A DNA stretch of 64,000 nucleotides from Flavobacterium pectinovorum (GTDB lineage: Bacteria; Bacteroidota; Bacteroidia; Flavobacteriales; Flavobacteriaceae). Every line of letters starts with the position of its first letter. Within the stretch, counting starts at the first letter, position 1. Made by a program: the position numbers and the translations under genes. The notes beneath the pieces are model-generated. The model was given only the letters and a program-made list of their open reading frames with translations, did not search any database and was not told the origin of the DNA. Location of the stretch: NCBI RefSeq assembly GCF_900142715.1, contig NZ_FRBX01000001.1:558001-622000 (forward strand), given 5' to 3'. This document shows positions 25,695 through 35,758 of this stretch, one piece after another.

Positions 25695-26672
25695 ATGACA
25701 CCAAAAAAGATTGTTTTTTTACTCCTTATAAATGTTATTTTCCTGTATTCTTCATTTGCACAAAAATATAATGCAGTTGATAACATCGTTTTAAAATACC
25801 CAAAAAGTTTTAGTACAACCGAAAAATTGGCAGAGAGAATCGAAAAGGATTTTACCTCTGATTACGACAAAGCGAGAGCAATTTATAGCTGGATTGCTCT
25901 TAATGTAAGGTATGATTATGCTGCGTTTTTGAATCCTCCAAAAACGCAGGGCTTTAGCTATCGTTCAGAAGCCGAAAAACAAAGAAAGATTCAGGCGCTG
26001 AATGATCAAATGGTTGAAAAAGCATTTAAGTCTAAAAAAGCCGTTTGCGAAGGTTTTACGGTTTTGTATCAACATTTGGCTTCATTAGTTGGAATTAAAT
26101 GTGAAATTGTTCGTGGAGATTCTAAAACCAGATTAGTAGATATTGGACGAAAAAATACTTCTTCAAATCATGCATGGAATATGGTTTTGATTGATAAAAA
26201 ATGGAGATTGGTAGACGTTACCTGGGGCCAAGGCTATTATGACAGCAGCAAAGGCCGAATGGCAAATGATTTTTCTTCTGTTTATTTTGATACCGATCCT
26301 GATTATTTTTTTGCCAAACATTTCCCAGATTCCGAATCTTATTTAGGTGATAAATTAAGCAAAGAAGATTTCCTGAATGGACCTTTAATTTATAATAAAA
26401 CAATTGAAAAAGATTATAAAATCAAATCGCCGGATTCTGGAATAATTGAAGTAAGAAATGGCGATAAAATCACTTTTGAAATCAAAAACATTTCAAAATC
26501 AGATCAGTTTTATTATTTAAACAAAAGAAATCAACCCGTTAAAATCACTAACGGAAGAGAGAGAAAAGGCGGTTTAGAGTTTCAGATAACTTTTGATAAT
26601 ACAATAGGAGAGTATATTACTTTTTTTGTAGATACAAATAGTATTGCAGCCTTTAAAATAGTTTCAAAGTAA
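25695..26672 (+). CDS. Secreted transglutaminase-like protein
   Basis: 325 residues. A signal peptide (about 1-22) is followed by a transglutaminase-like domain: nucleophile Cys in AVCEGFTVLY, His in SNHAWNMVLI and Asp in LVDVTWGQGYYD. The triad is complete, so protease or transglutaminase activity is plausible in the periplasm. The C-terminal 90 residues look beta-rich and may be a binding domain. It starts 4 nt after the flavin reductase stop. Confidence 0.82.
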   Translation: MTPKKIVFLLLINVIFLYSSFAQKYNAVDNIVLKYPKSFSTTEKLAERIEKDFTSDYDKARAIYSWIALNVRYDYAAFLNPPKTQGFSYRSEAEKQRKIQALNDQMVEKAFKSKKAVCEGFTVLYQHLASLVGIKCEIVRGDSKTRLVDIGRKNTSSNHAWNMVLIDKKWRLVDVTWGQGYYDSSKGRMANDFSSVYFDTDPDYFFAKHFPDSESYLGDKLSKEDFLNGPLIYNKTIEKDYKIKSPDSGIIEVRNGDKITFEIKNISKSDQFYYLNKRNQPVKITNGRERKGGLEFQITFDNTIGEYITFFVDTNSIAAFKIVSK

Positions 26673-26771
26673 GATTTTTTAAGCAAAGTTGATTTATATC
26701 ATTTTCTTCTTTTACCGAATTGGCGTATCTTAGCTGTTACGGATTTGAAAAAATATATAGCAACTTGCCTT

Positions 26772-27947
26772 ATGGAAACAACTTTTTTGAAATCAATTTT
26801 AGATAATGATTTCTACAAATTTACGATGCAGCATGCCGTAATCAGACTTTTTCCAAAGGCTAAAGTGCGTTATGGATTTATAAATCGCGGCAAACATGTT
26901 TTTCCGCCCGGTTTTGCAGATTTGCTTCGAAAATCGGTTGATGCCATGGCAGATTTGCGGCTAACAAAAGATGAAAAGCATTATCTGTCACATTACTGTC
27001 CATATCTCGATCCTACTTATTTAGATTTTTTACAGGGATATAGTTTTGATCCGGCAGAAGTTAAAATTACTCAGGAAGGTTCAGAAATTAAAGTTGTTGT
27101 AGAAGGTTTTTGGTACCGAACCATTTTATGGGAAGTGCCTTTAATGGCTTTGATTTCTGAACTTTTTTATAAATCAAATCACTTAATTCGACTGAATGAT
27201 GAGGCTATAAAAACCCTCACTAAAAATAAGATTGACAACTATAATAAATTAGGGGTTTCTGTTTTAGAATTTGGTACAAGAAGGCGTCATTCTTATGATG
27301 TACATGTTTTGGTCAACGAAACGCTGCAAACTTTTGGCTCAGAAAGTTTCATCGGAACAAGCAATGTCCATTTTGCTATGCTCAACAACAAACGCCCTTT
27401 AGGAACTCACGCACACGAATGGTTTATGTTTCATGCCGCACAATACGGTTTTAAAATGGCAAATTCGATAAGTCTCGAACATTGGACAGAAGTTTATGGC
27501 GGTGACCTCGGAATCGCTTTAACAGATACATACACAACAGATATATTTTTCAATCAGTTTGATAAAAAATACTCTAAACTTTTTGATGGTGTAAGGCACG
27601 ATAGTGGAGATCCTGTTGAGTTTGCTCAAAAAGTAATTTCTCATTATGTCAAAATGGGAATAGATCCAAAATCTAAAGCTATTGTTTTCTCAGATTCGCT
27701 TAATTTTGATAAAGTAAAAACGATCGCGGACTTTTGTAAAGACAAAATTAAAATGTCATTTGGCATCGGAACCAATTTTACTAATGATGTTGGATTGCCT
27801 TCCATGAATATGGTAATAAAATTAACCGACACAAAGCCAGATAATACCCATTGGCAGGGCGTCGTGAAGCTTTCTGACGAAAAAAACAAAAATACGGGAA
27901 CTCCCGAAATGATTGCTTTGGCAAAAGAAGTCCTGGGAATCAAATAG
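26772..27947 (+). CDS. pncB: Nicotinate phosphoribosyltransferase
   Basis: 391 residues from the ATG at 26772; a TTG nine codons upstream is not favoured. It makes nicotinate mononucleotide from nicotinate and PRPP in NAD salvage. Characteristic blocks: LDNDFYKFTMQHAV (near the start), the active-site His in LGTHAHEWFMFH, VRHDSGDP and FGIGTNFTNDVG. Length fits PncB of this group. Confidence 0.93.
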   Translation: METTFLKSILDNDFYKFTMQHAVIRLFPKAKVRYGFINRGKHVFPPGFADLLRKSVDAMADLRLTKDEKHYLSHYCPYLDPTYLDFLQGYSFDPAEVKITQEGSEIKVVVEGFWYRTILWEVPLMALISELFYKSNHLIRLNDEAIKTLTKNKIDNYNKLGVSVLEFGTRRRHSYDVHVLVNETLQTFGSESFIGTSNVHFAMLNNKRPLGTHAHEWFMFHAAQYGFKMANSISLEHWTEVYGGDLGIALTDTYTTDIFFNQFDKKYSKLFDGVRHDSGDPVEFAQKVISHYVKMGIDPKSKAIVFSDSLNFDKVKTIADFCKDKIKMSFGIGTNFTNDVGLPSMNMVIKLTDTKPDNTHWQGVVKLSDEKNKNTGTPEMIALAKEVLGIK

Positions 27948-28108
27948 TATTTTTTTATTTTAGAACTGATATTTTCTACTTTTAAAGTCTGTATTATTTT
28001 AAAATCAATTTAAATAGAATTCAAAGCTGTTATTATTCGTAACAAAAAGAAAATACGCTTTTATTTTTTAGCTAGAAATGGTACATTAGCCGAAAATCCA
28101 ATTCATTT

Positions 28109-29983
28109 ATGCTAGAGCAAAATCAATATAACGAAGATAATATCCGATCACTCGACTGGAAGGAGCATATTCGTATGCGTCCGGGAATGTATATCGGAAA
28201 ATTGGGAGATGGATCTTCGCCGGATGATGGTATTTATATTCTATTAAAAGAGGTTTTAGATAACTGTATCGATGAGTTCGTCATGGGCTCCGGAAAAACG
28301 ATTGAAGTTACCATCAAAGATAAAACGGTTTCGGTTCGTGATTACGGACGTGGAATTCCGTTAGGAAAAGTAGTAGATGTAGTTTCGAAAATGAATACCG
28401 GAGGAAAGTACGATTCTAAAGCTTTTCAGAAATCTGTTGGTCTAAACGGTGTCGGAACAAAAGCGGTAAATGCACTTTCAAACTATTTTCGTGTAGAATC
28501 TGTTCGTGATGACAAACAAAAAGCAGCAGAATTTTCAGGAGGAAATCTGGTTCTTGAAGAAGATGTAATCGAGACAACCAAACGTAAAGGAACAAAAGTA
28601 ACTTTTACGCCAGATGAAACGATCTTCAAAAACTACAAATTCCGTATGGAATATGTTATTAAAATGGTCAAAAACTACTGTTATCTAAACAATGGTTTAA
28701 CGATTATTTTTAATGGCGAAAAATACATTTCTGAGAATGGTCTTAGAGATTTATTAGAAGAAACCATTAATGAAGATGATTTAGAATATCCGATCATTCA
28801 TTTGAAAGATCATGATATCGAAATCGCTTTAACACACAGTAAAACACAATATAGCGAAGAATATCACTCTTTTGTAAACGGACAAAATACGACACAAGGA
28901 GGAACGCATTTGGCGGCTTACAGAGAAGCAATTGTAAAAACCATTCGTGAGTTTTACAACAAAAACTTTGAAGCTTCAGACGTTCGTAAATCGATTGTAA
29001 GTGCGATTAGTATTAAAGTTATGGAACCGGTTTTTGAGTCTCAGACCAAAACAAAATTAGGTTCTACAGATATGGGTTCTGATGATGGAACGCCTGCGGT
29101 TTCGGTTCGTACTTTTGTAAATGACTTTGTTAAGAACAAACTTGACAATTATTTGCACAAAAATCCGCCAACAGCAGAAGCTTTGTTACGTAAAATTTTG
29201 CAGGCAGAACGCGAAAGAAAAGAGTTATCAGGAATCAGAAAACTGGCAACAGATCGTGCAAAGAAAGCCAATCTTCATAATAAAAAATTAAGAGATTGCA
29301 GAGCGCATCTTCCGGATACAAAAAACCCTAGGAACTTAGAAAGTACACTTTTTATTACCGAGGGAGATTCGGCTTCCGGATCGATCACCAAATCGCGTGA
29401 TGTAAATACACAAGCCGTTTTTAGTTTGCGTGGTAAGCCTTTGAATTCCTACGGAATGACGAAAAAAATCGTTTATGAAAATGAAGAATTCAATTTATTG
29501 CAAGCTGCTTTAGATATCGAAGACGGACTGGAAAAACTACGTTACAACAATATCGTAATCGCAACCGATGCCGATGTCGACGGAATGCACATTCGTTTGT
29601 TGTTGATTACTTTCTTTTTGCAATTCTTTCCCGAATTAATCAAAGAAGGGCATTTATACATTTTGCAGACACCGCTTTTCAGGGTTCGAAATAAAAAAGA
29701 AACCATCTATTGTTATTCTGAAGAAGAGAGAAGAGACGCCATCGAAAAACTAAAACCAAAACCGGAAATCACTCGATTTAAAGGTTTGGGAGAGATTTCT
29801 CCGGATGAGTTTAAAAACTTTATTGGAGAAACGATTCGTCTTGACCCAATTATGATGGATAAAAATACTTCGATAGAGCAATTATTGTCGTTCTATATGG
29901 GGAAAAATACCCCGGACAGGCAAGAATTCATTATCAAGAATTTGAAGGTGGAGTTGGATACGATTGAAGATGTTGCTATTTAA
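28109..29983 (+). CDS. parE: DNA topoisomerase IV subunit B
   Basis: 624 residues. The GHKL ATPase domain has [16 protein letters not shown] and [13 protein letters not shown]. The Toprim domain has EGDSASGS and [13 protein letters not shown]. The length and the pairing with the 905-residue A subunit downstream indicate topoisomerase IV, not gyrase. It decatenates daughter chromosomes together with ParC. A nuclease gene is inserted 22 nt downstream, before parC. Confidence 0.92.
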   Translation: MLEQNQYNEDNIRSLDWKEHIRMRPGMYIGKLGDGSSPDDGIYILLKEVLDNCIDEFVMGSGKTIEVTIKDKTVSVRDYGRGIPLGKVVDVVSKMNTGGKYDSKAFQKSVGLNGVGTKAVNALSNYFRVESVRDDKQKAAEFSGGNLVLEEDVIETTKRKGTKVTFTPDETIFKNYKFRMEYVIKMVKNYCYLNNGLTIIFNGEKYISENGLRDLLEETINEDDLEYPIIHLKDHDIEIALTHSKTQYSEEYHSFVNGQNTTQGGTHLAAYREAIVKTIREFYNKNFEASDVRKSIVSAISIKVMEPVFESQTKTKLGSTDMGSDDGTPAVSVRTFVNDFVKNKLDNYLHKNPPTAEALLRKILQAERERKELSGIRKLATDRAKKANLHNKKLRDCRAHLPDTKNPRNLESTLFITEGDSASGSITKSRDVNTQAVFSLRGKPLNSYGMTKKIVYENEEFNLLQAALDIEDGLEKLRYNNIVIATDADVDGMHIRLLLITFFLQFFPELIKEGHLYILQTPLFRVRNKKETIYCYSEEERRDAIEKLKPKPEITRFKGLGEISPDEFKNFIGETIRLDPIMMDKNTSIEQLLSFYMGKNTPDRQEFIIKNLKVELDTIEDVAI

Positions 29984-30005
29984 AAAAAAATAAAAAAGTA
30001 TAATA

Positions 30006-31109
30006 TTGCCAAACGATCTTCAAAATAAAGTTATATTTCATCAAGTTGCCGAGTTACTTCAAAATGCCCGACAACAGGTTTTGCGTACGGTAAATTCAAC
30101 AATGACTATTACCTATTTTGAAATAGGAAAAATTATCGTTGAAGAAGAGCAAAATGGAAAAGATCGTGCTGAATATGGGAAACAGCTTTTAAAAAATCTT
30201 TCTAAACAATTGACAAAGGAGTTTGGAAAAGGGTTTTCTATCAGGAATTTAGAGCAAATAAGACAATTCTATATTATTTATTCAAAATCCGAATCATTGA
30301 CTCGGATTTTAGGGATTAAAAATACGCAGTCACTGACTGCGGAATTCAAATCTCAAAAAACGCAGACAGTGTCTGCGGAATTCAAGAAACTAGATTATCA
30401 AACCTTGGATTCATTTTTTAAATTGACTTTTAGCCATTATATTTTTTTAATGAGAATTGATGATGAAAAAGAAAGATGTTTTTATAAGATAGAATCTGAA
30501 AAACACAATTGGAGTGTAAGGGAATTAAAACGTCAGTATGATTCGGCACTTTATACAAGATTAGCATTAAGCAGAGATAAAGAAGGTATTTTGAAACTTT
30601 CAGAAGAAGGTCAGATTATCGAAAAACCTAAAGATCTTATTAAAGATCCTTATATCTTAGAGTTTTTAGGATTGCCTGAATTGCCTCAATATTCAGAATC
30701 ACAGCTCGAAGAAGAAATAATAAATAAACTAGAACATTTTTTATTAGAACTAGGTCATGGTTTTACTTTCGTTGGAAGACAACAAAGAATTACTTTTGAT
30801 GATAAACATTTTAGAATTGATTTAGTTTTTTATAATAGAATATTAAAATGTTTTGTTCTTATTGATTTAAAAATAGGAGAATTAAAGCATCAGGATTTAG
30901 GGCAGATGCAAATGTATGTAAACTATTATGATAGAGAAATGCGATTGGAAGATGAAAATAAAACTATCGGAATTATCCTCTGTCAAAATAAAAGTGAAGC
31001 TGTAGTTAAATATACATTACCTGAAAATAACGAACAAATTTTTGCAAGTAAATACAAGACAATATTGCCGAGTGTTGAAGTTTTAAAAGAGCTCATCGAA
31101 AACAAATAA
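30006..31109 (+). CDS. PDDEXK nuclease, YhcG/DUF1016 family
   Basis: 367 residues from a TTG start 22 nt after parE; alternative starts would remove the first helix of the DUF1016 N-domain (about 10-160). The C-terminal PD-(D/E)XK nuclease domain has Asp272 in FRIDLVFYN and Asp287-Lys289 in LIDLK, followed by LGQMQMYVNYYD. Family members are often linked to restriction-modification or other defence loci. The linker at 95-130 holds three 12-residue repeats of the form S/T-x-S/T-L/V-T/S (SESLTR, TQSLTA, TQTVSA) encoded by palindromic DNA. It lies between parE and parC. Confidence 0.88.
   Translation: MPNDLQNKVIFHQVAELLQNARQQVLRTVNSTMTITYFEIGKIIVEEEQNGKDRAEYGKQLLKNLSKQLTKEFGKGFSIRNLEQIRQFYIIYSKSESLTRILGIKNTQSLTAEFKSQKTQTVSAEFKKLDYQTLDSFFKLTFSHYIFLMRIDDEKERCFYKIESEKHNWSVRELKRQYDSALYTRLALSRDKEGILKLSEEGQIIEKPKDLIKDPYILEFLGLPELPQYSESQLEEEIINKLEHFLLELGHGFTFVGRQQRITFDDKHFRIDLVFYNRILKCFVLIDLKIGELKHQDLGQMQMYVNYYDREMRLEDENKTIGIILCQNKSEAVVKYTLPENNEQIFASKYKTILPSVEVLKELIENK
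30288..30395 (+). repeat. Three 36-bp coding tandem units with palindromes
   Basis: Palindrome centres at 30297, 30333 and 30369 are exactly 36 nt apart. Unit 1 is a 27-nt near-palindrome (30284-30310). Unit 2 is CGCAGTCACTGACTGCG and unit 3 is CGCAGACAGTGTCTGCG, both perfect. Units 2 and 3 differ by changes that keep the pairing. All are in frame within the nuclease gene. Confidence 0.85.
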
Positions 31110-31139
31110 TATAAAATTTATAATTTCGAATATAAATAA

Positions 31140-33857
31140 ATGAAAGACGAAGAAGACGATAACATAATTCCAAACGACGACGAAAATAATTCAGACGAAA
31201 ACCAACTTGATGAAAATCAGGAAGGAGACGATGAAATTATTGACGTAGACGCTAAACATTTTGAAGGACAGCATTTTTACGAGAATAAGGAAGAAGAAGG
31301 AGAAGACGTTATTACGAAAGTAACGGGAATGTACAAAGACTGGTTTCTTGATTATGCTTCTTATGTAATTCTTGAACGTGCAGTTCCGGCGATTGAAGAT
31401 GGTTTTAAACCAGTTCAACGTCGTATTATGCACTCTCTGAAAGAGTTGGATGATGGTCGTTATAATAAAGTTGCCAATGTTGTAGGACACACCATGCAGT
31501 ATCACCCTCACGGAGATGCGAGTATTGGTGATGCAATGGTGCAAATTGGTCAGAAAGATTTATTGATTGACTGTCAGGGAAACTGGGGAAATATCTTAAC
31601 GGGCGATGGAGCTGCGGCTTCTCGTTACATCGAGGCACGTTTATCTAAATTTGCTTTGGAGGTTTTATATTCGCCGAAAATTACAGATTGGGGAGTTTCA
31701 TACGATGGTCGTCGTGCAGAACCAAACAATCTTCCGGTAAAGTTTCCGTTGCTTTTGGCACAAGGAGCAGAGGGAATTGCGGTTGGTCTTTCGACTAAAG
31801 TTTTACCTCACAACTTCAATGAATTAATTGATGCTTCGATCAAAATTTTAAAAGGAAAAGCATTTACATTATATCCTGATTTCATGACACAAGGTATTGC
31901 CGATGTGTCAAATTACAATGACGGATTGCGTGGCGGGCGTGTTCGTGTTCGTGCGAAAATTTCACAATTAGACAAGAACACTTTGGTGATTACGCAAATT
32001 CCGTTTTCGACCAATACGACTACTTTGATTGACAGTATTTTGAAAGCCAATGATAAAGGTAAAATCAAAATCAAGAAAATTGAAGACAATACGGCGGCTG
32101 ATGTTGAAATTTTAATTCACTTGTTTCCAGGCGTTTCTCCAGATAAAACTATTGATGCTTTATTTGCTTTTACAGCTTGCGAAACTTCTGTAGCACCTTT
32201 GGGTTGTGTTATTGAAGACAATAAACCTTTGTTTATCGGAGTTTCTGAAATGTTGAAAATTTCAACGCACAGAACAGTAGATTTACTTCGTCAGGAATTA
32301 GAAATTCAGTTAGAAGAATTAAAAAATAAATGGCATTTCTCGACTTTAGAGAAAATCTTCATTCGCGAAGAAATGTACATTGATTTCAAATTGTATTCTG
32401 ATAGAGAATCTCTTTATAAATATTTATACGATCGATTTGAGCCTTTCAAAAAATCATTCGTCAGAGAAATTAATGACGATGATTTACAGCGTTTGACTCA
32501 GATTCCGATGATTCGTATTACCCGTTTTGACTCTGATAAAGCCGATGATTTTATCGCTAAGTTAGAGGATGAAATGAAGGAAGTAGAGCATAATTTAGAA
32601 AACCTGACTGATTTTGCAATTGCATACTTTACTAAATTAAAAGAGAAATACGGAAAAGGTCGCGAGCGCCAGACAGAACTTCGTGTTTTTGATAATGTTG
32701 AGGCTACAAAAGTAGTTTTAAGAAATACAAAACTTTACGTAAATCGCGAAGAAGGTTTTGTTGGAACAAGCTTGAAAAAAGATGAATATCTTACGGATTG
32801 TTCTGATATTGATGATGTTATTGTGTTTCTACGTGATGGAAAAATGCTTGTAACAAAAGTTGATGCAAAGACATTTGTTGGAAAAGATATTATTCATGTT
32901 GCTATTTTTGATAAGAGTGATAAACGTACGATTTACAACATGATTTATCGTGATGGAAAATCAGGGCCTTCATACATTAAACGTTTTAATGTGTCGGGCG
33001 TAACGCGTGATAAGCCTTATGATTTAACCAACGAAACAGCTGGTTCCCAGGTGGTTTATTTTTCGCATAACCCAAATGGAGAAGCTGAGGTAATTACCAT
33101 CTTATTACGTCAGGTTGGAACGATCAAAAAATTGAAATTTGATATTGATTTTGCCAAACTAGCCATTAAAGGACGTGCATCAAAAGGAAATTTGGTAACC
33201 AAATATCCTATCAAGAAAATTGAATTAAAAGAAAAAGGAATTTCAACTCTATTACCAAGAAAAGTTTGGTTTGATGATACCGTAAAACGTTTGAATGTTG
33301 ATGCAAGAGGAGAATTATTAGGTGAGTTTAAACCAAGTGATAAAATCTTGATTATTAATCAAAGTGGTAAACTGAAAGTTATAATTCCGGAGTTATCGAC
33401 ACATTTTGATGAAGATATGATTGTGTTGGAAAAATGGAATCCTAAGAAACCAATTTCTGCTATTTATTATGACGGAGAAAAAGAGCGTTACTATTTGAAA
33501 CGCTTTTTAGTCGAAAATGAAGGAAAAGAAGAAAGTTTCATTACAGAACATCCAAATTCGCAATTAGAAATTGTTTCGACAGATTATCGTCCGATGGCAC
33601 AATTGGTTTTTGCTAAAGTAAAAGGAGTTCAAAAAGAAGATTTACATATTGATGTTGAGGAATTTATAGCTGTAAAAGGTTTTAAAGCTTTAGGAAATCA
33701 GTTAACAACTGAAAAACTTAAACAAGTTAATTTATTAGACCCGCTACCTTACGAAGAGCCTGTTGAAGAAATTCCTGAAACGCCGGAGATTTCAGAGGAT
33801 GATTCGGTTGAAACAGAATTAGATGACGACGGCCAGATTGGTTTAGTTTTGGAATAA
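31140..33857 (+). CDS. parC: DNA topoisomerase IV subunit A
   Basis: 905 residues. The catalytic Tyr is Tyr163 in AAASRYIEARLS, and the quinolone-resistance region HPHGDASIGD is at 122-131. The first 55 residues are a very acidic extension (runs of D/E), and the C-terminus (about 870-905) is acidic again. The middle of the C-terminal half carries the beta-pinwheel DNA-wrapping repeats. It is the breakage-rejoining subunit working with ParE. It starts 30 nt after the nuclease gene. Confidence 0.93.
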   Translation: MKDEEDDNIIPNDDENNSDENQLDENQEGDDEIIDVDAKHFEGQHFYENKEEEGEDVITKVTGMYKDWFLDYASYVILERAVPAIEDGFKPVQRRIMHSLKELDDGRYNKVANVVGHTMQYHPHGDASIGDAMVQIGQKDLLIDCQGNWGNILTGDGAAASRYIEARLSKFALEVLYSPKITDWGVSYDGRRAEPNNLPVKFPLLLAQGAEGIAVGLSTKVLPHNFNELIDASIKILKGKAFTLYPDFMTQGIADVSNYNDGLRGGRVRVRAKISQLDKNTLVITQIPFSTNTTTLIDSILKANDKGKIKIKKIEDNTAADVEILIHLFPGVSPDKTIDALFAFTACETSVAPLGCVIEDNKPLFIGVSEMLKISTHRTVDLLRQELEIQLEELKNKWHFSTLEKIFIREEMYIDFKLYSDRESLYKYLYDRFEPFKKSFVREINDDDLQRLTQIPMIRITRFDSDKADDFIAKLEDEMKEVEHNLENLTDFAIAYFTKLKEKYGKGRERQTELRVFDNVEATKVVLRNTKLYVNREEGFVGTSLKKDEYLTDCSDIDDVIVFLRDGKMLVTKVDAKTFVGKDIIHVAIFDKSDKRTIYNMIYRDGKSGPSYIKRFNVSGVTRDKPYDLTNETAGSQVVYFSHNPNGEAEVITILLRQVGTIKKLKFDIDFAKLAIKGRASKGNLVTKYPIKKIELKEKGISTLLPRKVWFDDTVKRLNVDARGELLGEFKPSDKILIINQSGKLKVIIPELSTHFDEDMIVLEKWNPKKPISAIYYDGEKERYYLKRFLVENEGKEESFITEHPNSQLEIVSTDYRPMAQLVFAKVKGVQKEDLHIDVEEFIAVKGFKALGNQLTTEKLKQVNLLDPLPYEEPVEEIPETPEISEDDSVETELDDDGQIGLVLE

Positions 33858-33860
33858 ATT

Positions 33861-33898
33861 TTAAAAAAGCGCTAAGATTTTCTTAGCGCTTTTTTTAC
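33861..33898. terminator. Bidirectional intrinsic terminator
   Basis: AAAAAAGCGCTAAGA pairs with TCTTAGCGCTTTTTTT (33863-33896) around a 3-nt loop. It serves parC and the convergent peroxidase gene. Confidence 0.9.
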
Positions 33899-33906
33899 AA
33901 TATCTT

Positions 33907-35691
33907 TTACTGATATCTTTTATCAGTCAGTGTTTTCATAAAGGCAACAAGAGCCTTTTCTTCCTTTTTATTCAACTTTAATTCATCAAAAGGAAGTGTT
34001 TGGTTTTCTACTTCATATCCCAGACCTTTTCCACCGCCTTTATTGTAAAAATCAACAACTTCTTCCAGAGTTTTGAAAACTCCGTTATGCATGTATGGAG
34101 CTGTAATTGCAATATTTCTAACTGTCGGAGTTTTGAATGCTCCAATTAGCTGCGGCATTTTATTATATAAATAACGACCAGAATCCGGGCTCAGTTTTTT
34201 TCCGTTTGCTTCAGCAGGAGTTCCAATAACTTCATGTTCGGTTTTTGAGTAGTTTGGCGGAACAGTTCCGTTAAACAAAGGCGTAAAATGACAAGTTGCA
34301 CATTTGGCTTTGCCCATAAAAAGATTCATTCCTTCAATTTCTTCATTATTCAATGCATTTTTTTCTCCTCTCATGTAAAGATCAAATCTCGAATCAAAAG
34401 AATTTAAAGATCTGACATAACTGGCAATAGCATTTTGAATTTGCCACGCCTCAGGTTTAGTAGTTTTTGGGAATGCTTTTTGAAATAATTTTATATAATC
34501 CTGATCTAATAAAATTTTTGCATGAATACTTTCCATAGAGCCATGCATTTCATCCTTATTTTGAATAACATCAATACTTTGCTTTTCTAAATCCAGCTGA
34601 CGCATATCCCAAAATTGAGCATTTTGTAATGAGGCATATGTTAGCGTAGGAGTGTTTCTTGCTAAATTGATTCCTGTTAATGAAAGATTTGTTTTTAAGC
34701 CATCTGTAAAAGCTTTTTCCGGATGATGACAAGAGGCACAACTTCTGTCATTGTTTTTAGAAAGGCTTTTGTCATAAAATAATTTTTCTCCTAAAGTTGC
34801 TTTGTCAGCCGTAAAATTATAATCTTTTGAAAGAACAAATCCATTTACATCAAAAGCATCTTTATCAAATAAAGTAGCAATACTAGGTTTTAAGGGACTA
34901 TTCTTTGTTACAATTTTTATATTCTCCTGCTGTTGAAAAAATTTAATTTTCTTTGAAATTGGATTTAAATACTCGGTTATAAAAAAAACCCTGTTGAAAG
35001 CGTTGAAGTTATTATTGTCAACACAATACTTTTGCGCTTTAAGTGTTAGCTTTTTTAAATCTGCCAGTATTTTACTATTTGAGTTTATTTTTTCAAATAT
35101 AACCGGAATCTCTATTAAGCTTTGACTGGTTTCAGGAATTGAAGATTGTAAAACAGGACTGTCAAAACCAGTGATTCCTAAAGCAATGATTCTGTAAACG
35201 TTTTGTTGTACCGCATCTAAAACATAATTATTACTAATTGTTATAACTTCAAAAGTGCTTTGTACCTGTTTAATATTCGATTTAAAAATATTGAGTTCTC
35301 TGATTAGATTTTCTTTATTTTCAATTCCATATTCAGGATAGATCAATTCTTCCATTACCTGAAAACCATGTGGTTCAAACGACCTGTTTTCTTCAAGTTC
35401 CATTTCGTCCAATGCAGGTCCATTCATAAATCTGGCTGTTTCAGGAATGAAATATTCAATCGCCCATTCTGTTTTTTTATAAGCAAGACGAGACTTTTTA
35501 AACTGTTCCAGAATTTCTTTTTGTGATTTATTATGATCTGCAAGATTTATAAATTTTTCAATTTCATTGTTTAATTTGCTTAAATCAACTAATATATCCT
35601 GTTTAATGGTGGTTTGTGAAACCTTATTTTCTTTGCATGAAAAAAACAAGCAAAGCGATAAAAAGAGAAGAATAAAATGTTTCAATTTCAT
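33907..35691 (-). CDS. Di-haem cytochrome c peroxidase-like lipoprotein
   Basis: 594 residues. The leader ends in a lipobox-like FFSC (Cys19). Residues about 25-255 form a helical domain with ETARFMNGPALDEMEL and EPHGFQVMEELIYP, resembling imelysin-type iron-related domains. The peroxidase half has two haem c sites: C318-C321-H322 and C464-C467-H468. Likely a periplasmic MauG/CCP-type enzyme. It lies downstream of the PhoX-like gene, but a terminator separates them. Confidence 0.85.
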   Translation of the reverse strand: MKLKHFILLFLSLCLFFSCKENKVSQTTIKQDILVDLSKLNNEIEKFINLADHNKSQKEILEQFKKSRLAYKKTEWAIEYFIPETARFMNGPALDEMELEENRSFEPHGFQVMEELIYPEYGIENKENLIRELNIFKSNIKQVQSTFEVITISNNYVLDAVQQNVYRIIALGITGFDSPVLQSSIPETSQSLIEIPVIFEKINSNSKILADLKKLTLKAQKYCVDNNNFNAFNRVFFITEYLNPISKKIKFFQQQENIKIVTKNSPLKPSIATLFDKDAFDVNGFVLSKDYNFTADKATLGEKLFYDKSLSKNNDRSCASCHHPEKAFTDGLKTNLSLTGINLARNTPTLTYASLQNAQFWDMRQLDLEKQSIDVIQNKDEMHGSMESIHAKILLDQDYIKLFQKAFPKTTKPEAWQIQNAIASYVRSLNSFDSRFDLYMRGEKNALNNEEIEGMNLFMGKAKCATCHFTPLFNGTVPPNYSKTEHEVIGTPAEANGKKLSPDSGRYLYNKMPQLIGAFKTPTVRNIAITAPYMHNGVFKTLEEVVDFYNKGGGKGLGYEVENQTLPFDELKLNKKEEKALVAFMKTLTDKRYQ

Positions 35692-35709
35692 AATATTACT
35701 ATAAAAGAA

Positions 35710-35740
35710 AACAACCCTTATTTTTAAAATAAGGGTTGAA
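35710..35740 (-). terminator. Intrinsic terminator of the PhoX-like gene
   Basis: A 27-nt palindrome (35712-35738) of CAACCCTTATTTT and its complement with a 1-nt centre. On the minus strand it is followed by TTTTCTTTT. Confidence 0.8.
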
Positions 35741-35758
35741 TTATTTAGATTAAAAAGA

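Noticed and set aside
26745..26771. Longer PncB from TTG 26745
   Set aside because: Homologues start near METTFLK, and the extra residues have no support.
30006..31109. Prophage or full restriction-modification system
   Set aside because: Only the nuclease gene is present; no methyltransferase, specificity subunit or integrase is in the window.
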